Shown here: in pieces, positions 42,692 to 51,900 of the stretch
Position numbering within the stretch: position 1 is the first letter of the stretch
How the letters are laid out: each line of letters opens with the position of its first letter
Assembly: GCA_009911035.1 (NCBI GenBank)
Contig: QXWO01000033.1
Coordinates: forward strand, 1 to 62,836
DNA: 62,836 nt
DNA from: Lachnospiraceae bacterium
GTDB lineage: Bacteria > Bacillota > Clostridia > Lachnospirales > Lachnospiraceae
Direction of reading: 5' to 3'
Notes under the pieces: generated by a model
What the model saw: the letters and a program-made list of their open reading frames with translations, nothing else
What the model was told of the DNA's origin: nothing
Databases searched by the model: none
Position numbers and translations under genes: made by a program

Positions 42692-43606
42692 CTATATAAT
42701 CCTTTTTTCTTTCTCCCAATGAATAGGCAAAATTAGCTTTTCAGAAATACAGCTAAATCTTTTCTCCACATCCCTGACAAATTCCTCTGGCAGGCTGCTA
42801 CTGTCTCTCTCTGCAAGGATTTCTCCCAGTTGTCCTACTGTCTCAATTCCAAAAACCATATAATCAACTAGCTGTTTTGATAATACAAATTTGACAACTG
42901 CATGTTTTTTATCCAGATTATATCGCTGTAGCATACCATTAAACTCATGAATATAAGGAACTATTCCCTGCAAATATACAGGGATTTTATTTTCTTCCAT
43001 CATCAAAAGCCCCTGCAAAAAGGCACTTCTTGTAAAAACGGTAATCCCTCTTTCCCTGGCTTTTTGAAATACCCCGGACGTTAGCCCACGCTGGTCAAAA
43101 ACACTGCATGGCATCTGCAGATAATCTATGTCTCCATTTTCTACCGCATATTCAGCTTCATCAATTTCATAGACGGAAACGCCAGTTTTCCTGACCAGTC
43201 CCTCTTCTTTTATTTTTTTTAATATCGCTAATGTTTCCGGTTTATCTGTTTCTCTATAGGAGTGTAATAAATAGCCATCCAGATAACTTCTGTCCAGCCT
43301 CACAAGTGACTGTTCCAGTTCATCCCTGATTGTTTTTTCTATTCTGGTATTGTCCATTCCGTCAACAGAACAGCACTGCTTTGAAATAATATGTATTTTA
43401 TCTGCCGCATCCAAATGGGTGGACAAATACTCTCCCAGAATTTCCTCTGCTTCTCCATATATACTGGCAGTGTCAATCATGTGGATTCCACTGTTTACTG
43501 CCTTATCTAATATCTCAAACACAGTTTCCCTGTCAGGTTTCCCAAATACATTGTTGATTCCGTATTTCATCCCAAGCTGCGCAGTTCCAAGACACAAATC
43601 AGCCAT
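42692..43606 (-). CDS. Aldo/keto reductase
   Basis: A 304-residue AKR barrel: LGTAQLGMKYGI at the start, IDTASIYGEAEEILGE with the catalytic Asp and Tyr, the Lys in HIISKQCC, and the DGYLLHS and SNP-equivalent segments. It probably reduces a keto sugar or its activated form in the nonulosonic-acid-like pathway, as such AKRs accompany NeuB and SpsF-type genes in other bacteria. Start ATG 43606 follows the acetyltransferase stop directly. Confidence 0.88.
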   Translation of the reverse strand: MADLCLGTAQLGMKYGINNVFGKPDRETVFEILDKAVNSGIHMIDTASIYGEAEEILGEYLSTHLDAADKIHIISKQCCSVDGMDNTRIEKTIRDELEQSLVRLDRSYLDGYLLHSYRETDKPETLAILKKIKEEGLVRKTGVSVYEIDEAEYAVENGDIDYLQMPCSVFDQRGLTSGVFQKARERGITVFTRSAFLQGLLMMEENKIPVYLQGIVPYIHEFNGMLQRYNLDKKHAVVKFVLSKQLVDYMVFGIETVGQLGEILAERDSSSLPEEFVRDVEKRFSCISEKLILPIHWEKEKRII

Positions 43607-44140
43607 TTACTTTCCCCACTCTTCCGTCAACAAAGACAACATATAAGAATTCCACCATTTTCCATCATAAAAATACTGGTTTCTCAGTTCTCCATCTTTA
43701 TGAAATCCCAGTTTCGTATACAAATTCATCTTTTTATTGTCAAAACTATATATTTCTGTCCAGATTTTCTGTAACCCTAATTCCTTAAATCCATAATCAA
43801 ACAACAGCCTGCATGCTTCTTGTGCATACCCTTCATTATCAATATAGGATTCTTTCCATCCTATATATAAAGACAAATCAGCATTTCTATGTACCCAGTT
43901 GATGTAACATAAACCGCAGCAGCCAATTAACTCTCCCGTACTGTTTAACCTTATTGCAAACATCTCTGTGGCATTATCATTCAATACCCTGCTCTCATAC
44001 CACTTTCTCTGCATATCCATATTCAGTTCGCGGTATTCCCGGAAATATTTGCGGTACTCTGGAAGATTCCTCCATGCCATCAATTGTGGTAAATCATCAC
44101 TTTTTACTGCGTCAATGTAAATCATTTCACCTTTAAACAT
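43607..44140 (-). CDS. GNAT acetyltransferase (PseH/RimJ-like)
   Basis: A 177-residue GNAT protein: MAWRNLPEYRKYFRE, IGCCGLCYINW, the CoA-loop region DNEGYAQEACRLLFDYGF and the C-terminal FDNKKMNLYTKLGFHKDGELRN. It resembles PseH and RimJ/RimL. Position next to the NeuB-type synthase suggests it acetylates an amino sugar intermediate. Its ATG overlaps the synthase stop by eight bases. Confidence 0.88.
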   Translation of the reverse strand: MFKGEMIYIDAVKSDDLPQLMAWRNLPEYRKYFREYRELNMDMQRKWYESRVLNDNATEMFAIRLNSTGELIGCCGLCYINWVHRNADLSLYIGWKESYIDNEGYAQEACRLLFDYGFKELGLQKIWTEIYSFDNKKMNLYTKLGFHKDGELRNQYFYDGKWWNSYMLSLLTEEWGK

Positions 44141-45197
44141 TTTCCATATCCTCCCATTTAAGGCAGGTATCTGCCGGTAAATCTTTATTCAGTTTTTTTC
44201 CAGATATCTTATCAATCTCATAGGGCAGTATGCTTCCCTCATATACAGGTCTTAAAGGAAACACAGACTCTTTTCTTATTATCTCTCCCTGCTTCATCCC
44301 ATGTGTAAGATAATATGCTCTCCGCTGGATATTGACAGTGTCTCTCTCGTTTTCTTCCACGCGCTTTATCCCATCCCCCATGGCATGATATAACTCGTTT
44401 ACAGCATCCACCATTTCACGCCAGGTGACAGAATTCATGGAAAATTTATGATCTGGTCCCGAACGGCTGTTATCATCCGTAAAATGCTTTTCAAATACCC
44501 GGGCGCCTAACGCAAATGCACCTAAAACAGTACTATGTCCAAAGGTATGGTCGGACAATCCCAAAACAGTTTCCGGATATTTCTCATGGTAGGTTTTAAG
44601 TACATTCAGATTAATGTATTTAAAATTTTCAGCAGAGGCAGTATAATTTGTGTTGCACTGCATTAAAACTACCTCTGAATTTCTTGCCTGCAATACTTTC
44701 ATGGCGCGTTCTACATCACTCATATCAGAAGCACCTGTTGCCAGCAGAACGGGTTTTCCTTTGTCTGCTATGTACGCTATCATCTCTAACCATGTTATAT
44801 CTCCGGATCCAATCTTATAAGCATTTACAAAATTGTCAGCCCAGTCTACCGACCCAAAATCATAAGGACTGGTCATATATTCAATTCCAACCTCATCACA
44901 TTTCTCTTTTAATTTCCCGGACCACTCGTCGGCAACACTGGCATCCTCATATGTTTCAAAAACTGATTTTTTCCACGAAGACTGATGGGATAACTGTCCC
45001 CCAAGTCCTTCGAATCCAGCTCTGCTTACAATCATGCCAGCCTTAAAATTTTGAAACTTTGCAACATCCGCCCCTGCTTCCTTTGCCAACTCAATCAGCT
45101 TAAAGGCCCGATGCAAATCTCCGTCATGGTTTGCTGCGATATCTGCTATAAAATATGGTTTTCCGTCATTGGTTATGGTACGGTTTCCAATTTTCAT
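44133..45197 (-). CDS. NeuB/PseI-family nonulosonic acid synthase
   Basis: A 354-residue enzyme. The TIM-barrel synthase shows FIADIAANHDGDLHRAF, AKFQNFKA, TSPYDFGSVD, YKIGSGDITW, LATGASDMSDVERAM, LGLSDHTFGHST and EKHFTDD. A C-terminal SAF (antifreeze-like) domain follows (RRAYYLTHGMKQGEII). NeuB family enzymes condense phosphoenolpyruvate with an N-acetyl sugar to form sialic, legionaminic or pseudaminic acid. ATG 45197 has GGAGGAAGTAAGTTG; the open frame upstream overlaps the reductase gene and is unlikely to be used. The six-carbon substrate cannot be deduced. Confidence 0.9.
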   Translation of the reverse strand: MKIGNRTITNDGKPYFIADIAANHDGDLHRAFKLIELAKEAGADVAKFQNFKAGMIVSRAGFEGLGGQLSHQSSWKKSVFETYEDASVADEWSGKLKEKCDEVGIEYMTSPYDFGSVDWADNFVNAYKIGSGDITWLEMIAYIADKGKPVLLATGASDMSDVERAMKVLQARNSEVVLMQCNTNYTASAENFKYINLNVLKTYHEKYPETVLGLSDHTFGHSTVLGAFALGARVFEKHFTDDNSRSGPDHKFSMNSVTWREMVDAVNELYHAMGDGIKRVEENERDTVNIQRRAYYLTHGMKQGEIIRKESVFPLRPVYEGSILPYEIDKISGKKLNKDLPADTCLKWEDMENV

Positions 45198-45222
45198 CAA
45201 CTTACTTCCTCCGCATATATGC

Positions 45223-46104
45223 TTAGAATTCATCATACAGCCGCCTGAATTCCCTGATGCTTTCTTCCGGCGTCCTGATTTTAATTTCCAATTCCCTGCT
45301 GATTTTTGCATTTGACATTCCCATATGCTTGGAACGTTTCGCCTTAAAATGCATCATTTCACTTTGTACCCTGTTGATATTCCCTGTTTTTAATTCAAAC
45401 AACTCTTTCAATTTAATTCCAAAATCATATTTTGTAATACACCCAGTGGCACAAACATGGTACAGTCCGCATAAATCCTTCTCTAATGCTTTATAAATGA
45501 TTTCAGCCAGATCACTGACCAGAATAGGTGAAAAGTCAATGTCTTCAAACATATTCAGCACTTTTCCTTCTTCCAGGGACGACAGTATCCATTCCCCAAA
45601 ACTCTTTTTGTTTTGGATATTCTGTCCATAGATATTAGTGCGGAAGACCAAGTTCCTGCTATAATTTAGTACCAGCCTTTCACCATCCAGCTTTGTCTTT
45701 GCATAAACATTAAGAGGATTAACCAAATCCGTTTCCTGATACAGTTCTTCGCTTTCTCCATCAAAAACTGCATCAGAAGAAATGTACACCAGCTTAATCC
45801 CCAGTTCATTGCAGATTTCAGCAATGTCGCCAGTCGTCTCTTTATTTAGCTTATAGGCCCATTGGGGATTTTCTTCACATTCATCTACATTAACTGCCGC
45901 CGCCGTATGTATGACTGCATCAGGCTTCACTTGAGCAATATGTAATCTCAGTCTTTCTTTTTCATACAGTGAAAACTTTTCGTATGTAATATTAGGAATA
46001 TCCAAATCCAGAATATCCACTCCTGTGATTTCGCATCGGTTTACCAGCCTTTTTACAATATTATTGCCTAAAAGCCCTGCGATTCCTGTTATATATAATC
46101 TCAT
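45223..46104 (-). CDS. RmlD-like sugar-nucleotide reductase (SDR)
   Basis: A 293-residue extended SDR: YITGIAGLLGNNIVKRL, IHTAAAVNVDECEENPQWAYKLN, VYISSDAVFDGESEELYQE and the catalytic pair in YAKTKLDGE. This is the dTDP-4-dehydrorhamnose reductase pattern. In this setting it may reduce a 4-keto sugar made by PseB or by the Gmd-like enzyme; the exact donor is not readable. Confidence 0.85.
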   Translation of the reverse strand: MRLYITGIAGLLGNNIVKRLVNRCEITGVDILDLDIPNITYEKFSLYEKERLRLHIAQVKPDAVIHTAAAVNVDECEENPQWAYKLNKETTGDIAEICNELGIKLVYISSDAVFDGESEELYQETDLVNPLNVYAKTKLDGERLVLNYSRNLVFRTNIYGQNIQNKKSFGEWILSSLEEGKVLNMFEDIDFSPILVSDLAEIIYKALEKDLCGLYHVCATGCITKYDFGIKLKELFELKTGNINRVQSEMMHFKAKRSKHMGMSNAKISRELEIKIRTPEESIREFRRLYDEF

Positions 46105-46115
46105 AACCGCCCCTA

Positions 46116-47120
46116 CTATTTACTTAAGTCAATTTCCTTTAAGCGCTCCCGAATCTGTTCTACTGAAAGCCACTCCGTATTATTGCCTGAATTATAGGAA
46201 AATCCATCCTTTACCTTTTGCCCTGCAACATGAATCTTCTGCTTACTATTCCATGTGATTTGTGGATAAATAATAAAATATTTATCGAACTCATAGGTTG
46301 TATCCGAATCTTCCGTTGTAATCATAACCTCATGCAGTTTCTCCCCAGGACGGATGCCGATTTCCGGCTTTTGGCATCCCGGATACATAGCTTCTGCCAA
46401 ATCCGTCACCTTAAAAGAAGGTATCCTGCTGATAAATGTCTCCCCTCCGGTTGCCTCCTCAAGGGCTTTAATAACAAGTTCAACTCCCTGTGTCAGGCTA
46501 ATCCAGAAGCGTGTCATACGATAATCAGTTATCGGAAGTTCCCTCCCTCCATTTTTGATAATATTATGGAATAATGGAATAATAGATCCTCTGCTTCCTG
46601 CCACATTTCCGTACCGCACAATGGAAAAGTTTATATCCTTGCTGCCGGCATAGGCATTTGCCGCAATAAAAAGTTTATCTGAAACCAGTTTTGTCCCGCC
46701 GTATAAATTGATTGGATTAACTGCCTTGTCAGTTGACAGCGCCACCACCCTTTTCACACTTCCAGCATCCAGAGCCGCGTCAATTACATTCTGTGCACCA
46801 TGGATGTTGGTTTTTATTGCTTCATCCGGGTTATATTCACATGCTGGCACCTGCTTTAAGGCTGCCGCATGAATCACATAATCCACTCCTTCCATAGCCC
46901 TTTGCAGTCTGGCTCTGTCCCGCACATCCCCTATAAAAAAACGCAGTCTGTTTTCTTTGTTGTAATCCTTAAACTCATTCTGCATTAAAAACTGCTTAAA
47001 CTCATCCCTGGAATATATGATAATTTTCCTTGGTCTGTAATGTGACAGCACATACTTTGTAAAACACTTTCCAAAGGAACCTGTCCCTCCTGTAATCAAA
47101 ATAGTTTTATCATTCAACAT
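46116..47120 (-). CDS. pseB: UDP-GlcNAc 4,6-dehydratase (inverting), PseB-type
   Basis: A 334-residue SDR that follows PseB/FlaA1: ILITGGTGSFGKCFTKYVL, IYSRDEFKQF, RFFIGDVRDRARL, HAAALKQVPACEYNP, ALSTDKAVNPINLYGGTK and RYGNVAGSRGSIIP. PseB converts UDP-GlcNAc to a 4-keto-6-deoxy-L-altro product, the first step of pseudaminic acid synthesis. AAGGGAGATAATAGC precedes ATG 47120. It opens the sugar-building series together with the aminotransferase encoded just before it. Confidence 0.9.
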   Translation of the reverse strand: MLNDKTILITGGTGSFGKCFTKYVLSHYRPRKIIIYSRDEFKQFLMQNEFKDYNKENRLRFFIGDVRDRARLQRAMEGVDYVIHAAALKQVPACEYNPDEAIKTNIHGAQNVIDAALDAGSVKRVVALSTDKAVNPINLYGGTKLVSDKLFIAANAYAGSKDINFSIVRYGNVAGSRGSIIPLFHNIIKNGGRELPITDYRMTRFWISLTQGVELVIKALEEATGGETFISRIPSFKVTDLAEAMYPGCQKPEIGIRPGEKLHEVMITTEDSDTTYEFDKYFIIYPQITWNSKQKIHVAGQKVKDGFSYNSGNNTEWLSVEQIRERLKEIDLSK

Positions 47121-47147
47121 GCTATTATCTCCCTTCGCACTTCTATT

Positions 47148-48449
47148 TTATGCAAGCCTCTGAAACCCGGAATGACAGACTTCACCGTCCAGAACAGGCA
47201 GACCGCCTCCCAGCTTTGCAATCATATGAAACACTTCGTCAACTGCCCCTAAATATTCCACAACAGTTGCATCTGTATGCGCATAACTTGCATAAACAGC
47301 ATTTGTTGCCAGATATCCTCTCTTTAACATTTCCTGTGTGAAGTACGTTTTATAAACCAACGGCTGCTCATATTTGAATTCAAAATGTGCCAGAGGATTA
47401 ATACCGGTTATTTCAATATCTATTGCATATTTATCTGCAAGTCTCCCTAAACCTTCTTTTACCAGCGTACCAATATGATTGATATGTTCGTCCACTTTTT
47501 TCTCTTTATATTTTTTTATTACTGCTATGGATGCCGCCGGGCCAATCTTTTCTGTCCAGTATGTACTGCTGATAAAGGTGTCCTGTGCCGCTTTCATATA
47601 CTTCTCTGTGCCTGCCACTGCCGCCATCGGATATCCATTGCCCAATGCCTTTCCAAGGGTAATCATATCCGGCGTCACTCCCAGCTTCAGATGGGAGCCT
47701 CCGCAGCATAACCGGAATCCTGCCGACACCTCGTCGAAAATCAGGACTATCCCTTCTTCCTTTGTTACTTCCCTTATTTTCTGAAGAAAGTTCTCCTGGG
47801 GATAAACATTTCTTATTGGTTCCATAACCACTGCCGCAATCTGTCCTCTATATTTACAGACCAGCTCCTCAAAACGGGCATAATCATTATATGCAAAAAT
47901 AAAATTCGTATCTGCAAGACCGGATGGCACACCTTTAGGTTCCAGTCCGCTTAAGTGGACATAGGATAAGGGATCGCCTTTCTCTAAATTGGCCGCCAGA
48001 TACCAGTCATGCCATCCATGATATCCGCATACAAGTACAATTTCCTTCCCCACACTTGCCCTTGCAATTCTTACCGCCACCGACAACGCTTCCCCGCCTG
48101 TCCTGGCATAACGGACCATGTCTGCCCATGGATGTATTTCTAAAAGAGTCTCTGCCAGTTCTACCTCCTCCGGCGCATTCAGCGTACACATACTGCCGCT
48201 ATTTACTGCATCTATGACAGCCTTGTCCACATCTTCGTCACAATACCCCAGTATATTAGCGCCTATCCCCATAAAGCTCATGTCGCAGTATGTATTGTTA
48301 TCCAAATCTGTCACATAACATCCTTTAGCTGTTTTATAATACGCTGGCCATAATCCTGGTAAATGCATTTCCGGGCGTTTGCTTAACAGTTGTGTTCCGC
48401 CGGGTATTAATTTCTTTGCTTTCTCATAAAGTTCCTGTGAATTTCCCAC
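47148..48449 (-). CDS. Class III (HemL-like) PLP aminotransferase for sugar synthesis
   Basis: A 433-residue PLP enzyme from GTG 48449: LIPGGTQLLSKRPE, RTGGEALSVAVRIAR, GYHGWHDW, IFDEVSAGFR and the Schiff-base Lys in TLGKALGNGYP. The pattern is that of glutamate-1-semialdehyde aminomutase relatives, not the DegT/PseC family normally following PseB. It probably aminates a keto sugar here. Co-location with SpsF, PseB, NeuB and an AKR argues against tetrapyrrole synthesis. Confidence 0.88.
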   Translation of the reverse strand: MGNSQELYEKAKKLIPGGTQLLSKRPEMHLPGLWPAYYKTAKGCYVTDLDNNTYCDMSFMGIGANILGYCDEDVDKAVIDAVNSGSMCTLNAPEEVELAETLLEIHPWADMVRYARTGGEALSVAVRIARASVGKEIVLVCGYHGWHDWYLAANLEKGDPLSYVHLSGLEPKGVPSGLADTNFIFAYNDYARFEELVCKYRGQIAAVVMEPIRNVYPQENFLQKIREVTKEEGIVLIFDEVSAGFRLCCGGSHLKLGVTPDMITLGKALGNGYPMAAVAGTEKYMKAAQDTFISSTYWTEKIGPAASIAVIKKYKEKKVDEHINHIGTLVKEGLGRLADKYAIDIEITGINPLAHFEFKYEQPLVYKTYFTQEMLKRGYLATNAVYASYAHTDATVVEYLGAVDEVFHMIAKLGGGLPVLDGEVCHSGFQRLA

Positions 48450-48450
48450 C

Positions 48451-49218
48451 TTACACTACTCCTTTGATAACATAATCATTGGCAATCGACTTTAAGTAGC
48501 CTTCATTTCTTGTAATGCCTGCATTAATTTCCTCTATATCGTGATTTTCTTCTAAATATTTCAATACGTCGTTCCTTAGAAATACTTTGTCTTCCCTGTA
48601 CAATGCATGATAAATCTGTTTTATCATTTCAAAATCTCTCTGTGTATCTACCGTCCATCTTTTATCTGCCAGAGACGGGAACAATTCTACGGAAAATCGT
48701 TCAAAGCTTCCTTTGTACTTAATATATGGTGTGACATGTTCACGTTCAGAAGCCAATTTTGCATTCTCCCAGGCTTCTTTTAGCGCTGAAAATGTGAACA
48801 CTTCCACATCCAATCCGTCAGGATATGTCTCTGCTAACGTATTGGATGTATAATCATAATTTCCATTTACATGTATATCTATAATTTCATCTATCAGTAC
48901 CGGGTCTACTAAGGGACAGTCGGCTGTAATTCTGACAATGTTCTGCGGATAATATTTCTTTGCTGCCTGATAATAACGGTCTAAAACATCGCCTTCCGCT
49001 CCTCTGTAACAATCTACGCCTATTTCCTGACAGACTTTTTCTATCCTGCCGTCTTCTTCTTTTATAGTTGTGGCCACCATTACATGATCTATATTTCTGC
49101 TCTGCAAGGTTCTTTCTACAATATGCTGGAGCATCGGCTTACCGCATAACTCTTTTAAAACTTTATCCGGCATTCTGCTTGAACCTGTCCTTGCCTGAAT
49201 AATCAACAGATTTTTCAT
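48451..49218 (-). CDS. SpsF-like cytidylyltransferase
   Basis: A 255-residue nucleotidyltransferase: IIQARTGSSRMPDKVLKEL, HVMVATT, RGAEGDVLDRYYQAA, RITADCPLVDP and SNTLAETYPDGLDVEV. This is SpsF/CMP-KDO-synthetase-like and probably activates the nonulosonic-acid-type sugar with CTP, standing in for PseF/NeuA, which are absent. AAGGATCAT precedes ATG 49218. Confidence 0.87.
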   Translation of the reverse strand: MKNLLIIQARTGSSRMPDKVLKELCGKPMLQHIVERTLQSRNIDHVMVATTIKEEDGRIEKVCQEIGVDCYRGAEGDVLDRYYQAAKKYYPQNIVRITADCPLVDPVLIDEIIDIHVNGNYDYTSNTLAETYPDGLDVEVFTFSALKEAWENAKLASEREHVTPYIKYKGSFERFSVELFPSLADKRWTVDTQRDFEMIKQIYHALYREDKVFLRNDVLKYLEENHDIEEINAGITRNEGYLKSIANDYVIKGVV

Positions 49219-49262
49219 ATGATCCTTAAACTCCCCTCTCATCAATGTGCTTCTGTTTTGGG

Positions 49263-50387
49263 TTAAATCATCATCCTATAAATTCTGTTTCCTGATGTGT
49301 TTTCTCTATTGCCTCCTGCACACGACTCTGTATGATAATCTAAAAATGAAATAAAACTCTCCAGTTCCATACAACTGCTGTTTTTTTCCATCAGTTTATT
49401 ATCCATTGCCTTTACGATATCTTTCATAAAACTATATGAATTCTCAATTATAACTTCCCTTTTATCTTCTCCTTCAATAACAGCAGTCCTGTTATCTTCC
49501 ATGACAATCAATTTATCGCCAAAAGAAAAGGATGCTCTGTCATAGTACGTTATTTGATATTCCTTTATCTGCACCGTACTATCTTTTACAGGTATTCTGA
49601 TTATGCATTTTTTTCCGTACCATATAAAAAACAAATTACTATTTAAGTAAATACTGGAAAAAAATTCTCTTTCTTCACCTTGTTTTTTGAGTTTACACTT
49701 TAATATTTCAGACAGATCGTATTCCTTAAAGTACTCTCCATCTGAAGTGAACTGATAGAGAACTGAATTTTCGGTTAGCGTCCAGATGTCGTCTTTTGAG
49801 CTGCATCCCGTATAGATTGTCATATCCTCATTAATAAGTTCTCTCTTTTCATAGGTTTTAGATATAATATTAAATTTCCATGTTCGTCCTCTTTTTTCTG
49901 AAATTTTCCAGATATCCTTCTGTGTCCTCAAAGGCATCACAAAACCAAAAAAATCATCTTCAAATTCCTTTTCAGACAAGGGATAAACATCCTTAATCAT
50001 CTCCTGCCGCATATCGAATTCTACAATTTCTTTAGCATTCTCAGATATAAAATACAGACATTCATTTTCATGTACCGCAGAAAGGAATCTCCCTGCCCCA
50101 AAATAATTGTATTTTTTCATAGGTACTATCCTGAAATCATGCATTTTCATGTCATAAACCGATATACAATTTGTATTCCAGGGACAAAAAATCAATTTAT
50201 TTTCATATTCGTTAATTTGGAAATATAGCTGGTAACTTGCATCTTCCACTGGAAATCTTCCAACAAATGATAAATGTCCGGTATTGACTTCAATTTTAAC
50301 CAGACAACCCAACTCCAGCAGGGAAACCCATATATAGTTATCTATCAGTTTCGCACATCCCGGCAAATATATGCTTTTTCTAAACAT
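49263..50387 (-). CDS. Hypothetical beta-propeller-like protein
   Basis: A 374-residue protein with no family recognised. Repeating short beta segments (LVKIEVNTG, KLIFCPWNTNCISVYD, ECLYFISENAKEIVEFD, DIWTLTENSVLYQFTSDG) suggest a beta-propeller of about 45-residue blades. There is no signal peptide, so it is probably cytoplasmic and may bind a protein partner or glycan intermediate. ATG 50387 lies within the end of the upstream gene behind AGAAGGATTTGTTC. Confidence 0.6.
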   Translation of the reverse strand: MFRKSIYLPGCAKLIDNYIWVSLLELGCLVKIEVNTGHLSFVGRFPVEDASYQLYFQINEYENKLIFCPWNTNCISVYDMKMHDFRIVPMKKYNYFGAGRFLSAVHENECLYFISENAKEIVEFDMRQEMIKDVYPLSEKEFEDDFFGFVMPLRTQKDIWKISEKRGRTWKFNIISKTYEKRELINEDMTIYTGCSSKDDIWTLTENSVLYQFTSDGEYFKEYDLSEILKCKLKKQGEEREFFSSIYLNSNLFFIWYGKKCIIRIPVKDSTVQIKEYQITYYDRASFSFGDKLIVMEDNRTAVIEGEDKREVIIENSYSFMKDIVKAMDNKLMEKNSSCMELESFISFLDYHTESCAGGNRENTSGNRIYRMMI

Positions 50388-51729
50388 GAACAAATCCTTC
50401 TAATTTTCCAATTATTTTTATAAATTGCAGTTTCATTAACGCTGTCAAATCATACAGCATTTTCCGGGATATTTTCCCCTCAAAAAATCTGTATAACAGC
50501 CATTCTTCAATTACTTCCCCTTCCTTACTTCCGACTGCCTTAATTACTTCCTTATCAAAGCAGCTTAAATGCTGAGATTTCTTTGCATTAAAAATATAAG
50601 ATGCTATCTTTTCAACTGGCTTATATTTTTTATTCATCTTCCAGTTAAACAAATCAAACAACTTCTTTTCTGTCATTGGTAAACGTCTAAATTCGCATTT
50701 ATTTTGTAAACAGTTAACAAATCCTTCTCTGTCGTTAATTTCATAACTGTATGCAGACTCTTTTAAGATATTCTCCAGATTACTATCCTGTGCCAGAAAA
50801 CGGAGTATCGTAGGCACACTGTATATGTATGCTTCCATATTGCAGGTTGAATTATAGTGAATCATCGTATCTGCTATTGACAGCAGCATCCCCACCGGAA
50901 GTGCAGTGGAGACAACATATATATTTTTATATCCAGAAAGCTTTTCGTAATAACGGATTTTGCTTGATATTTCTACCGGATGCAGTTTGACAAAAAAGCC
51001 TGTATCAGGCATTTGCTCTGCAACGCTTATAATGTCATTTATGTATTTATCCCTGAATAAGGTATATCTCTCCTTGACCTTCAATGCCTCTTGAATTTGT
51101 TCCTCTGTTAATTTTGAAACAGATTTTTGTTCTCCAAAAAAACCTAGATAAAAATAATCCTGCACACTCCAATCTGCTGGTGAAAAACCTGTAATAACCA
51201 AATGAATCCTGCTATACTGTTTCGCCCAGTTGACAATTTCCGGATACGCAGGATAATCTGTAAATAATTTTCTGGTCCTTTCCAAATCATAAAATGCATA
51301 ACCTGTTGTTTTTATCCGCTTTCTGTTTGTTACCTTACCGGTTTCAAACAGCTTTCGGCCTAATATGTTACTTGTTTTTGCTCCCCACATAATGTAGTAA
51401 TCCACCAGTTTCGGTGAATAAGAGTTAAAACCAATCACATCCTGGACTATTTTGTCTTCAAACGTATGATGTCCTTCTGTTGTCATGCTTATGACAACAG
51501 CTTTTGTCAGCAACTTCAATACTGTTAAATAATTGGATGAGTAACAATCTCTTGGGGGAATGGATACGATAACATCCGGCTTAAAATCTATGGTGTCTTT
51601 AATGCTATGGTAAAATTCTCCTACCCTTATATCTAGTTTTTCAGAATAACTAAACAACTGGGATTTAATCATCTCAATTATCTGATACTCACGTTCTTCC
51701 ACATGATATAAAAACATAATTTTTTTCAT
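50380..51729 (-). CDS. GT-B capsule/surface carbohydrate transferase-like protein
   Basis: A 449-residue protein: KIMFLYHVEEREYQ, VIVSIPPRD, then FFVKLHPVE and MIHYNSTCNMEAYIYSVPT, which resemble capsule-polysaccharide (KpsS/LipB-like) and CDP-glycerol transferase families with their HP and S/T-x2-E donor motifs. It likely transfers a CMP- or CDP-activated unit. ATG 51729 is preceded by GAGGAAGT. The following intergenic segment has a hairpin at 51792-51824. Confidence 0.68.
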   Translation of the reverse strand: MKKIMFLYHVEEREYQIIEMIKSQLFSYSEKLDIRVGEFYHSIKDTIDFKPDVIVSIPPRDCYSSNYLTVLKLLTKAVVISMTTEGHHTFEDKIVQDVIGFNSYSPKLVDYYIMWGAKTSNILGRKLFETGKVTNRKRIKTTGYAFYDLERTRKLFTDYPAYPEIVNWAKQYSRIHLVITGFSPADWSVQDYFYLGFFGEQKSVSKLTEEQIQEALKVKERYTLFRDKYINDIISVAEQMPDTGFFVKLHPVEISSKIRYYEKLSGYKNIYVVSTALPVGMLLSIADTMIHYNSTCNMEAYIYSVPTILRFLAQDSNLENILKESAYSYEINDREGFVNCLQNKCEFRRLPMTEKKLFDLFNWKMNKKYKPVEKIASYIFNAKKSQHLSCFDKEVIKAVGSKEGEVIEEWLLYRFFEGKISRKMLYDLTALMKLQFIKIIGKLEGFVHV

Positions 51730-51791
51730 AGCATCATACTTCCTCATAATTATTTTCTATAGTTAACGATATTAAAAATTTTGTTTTCGAT

Positions 51792-51824
51792 CCTGCCAAA
51801 GTTCCCGTATATGGCTTTGACAGG
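51792..51824 (-). terminator. Intra-operon hairpin, possible attenuator
   Basis: Arms CCTGTCAAAG and CTTTGGCAGG (one mismatch, 13-base loop) lie in the 171-bp gap between the transferase genes ending at 51901 and starting at 51729. A T-run appears only about 12 bases later on the minus strand, so termination would be weak. Confidence 0.35.
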
Positions 51825-51900
51825 AACCGGAAGCAGAAATTTGTTATGTTGTTTACTATATATACATATACTTTTTATGTGTGTATAAGCAGACATATCA

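Noticed and set aside
47148-48449. Heme biosynthesis enzyme HemL
   Set aside because: No other tetrapyrrole genes are near, and the setting between PseB and SpsF points to sugar amination.
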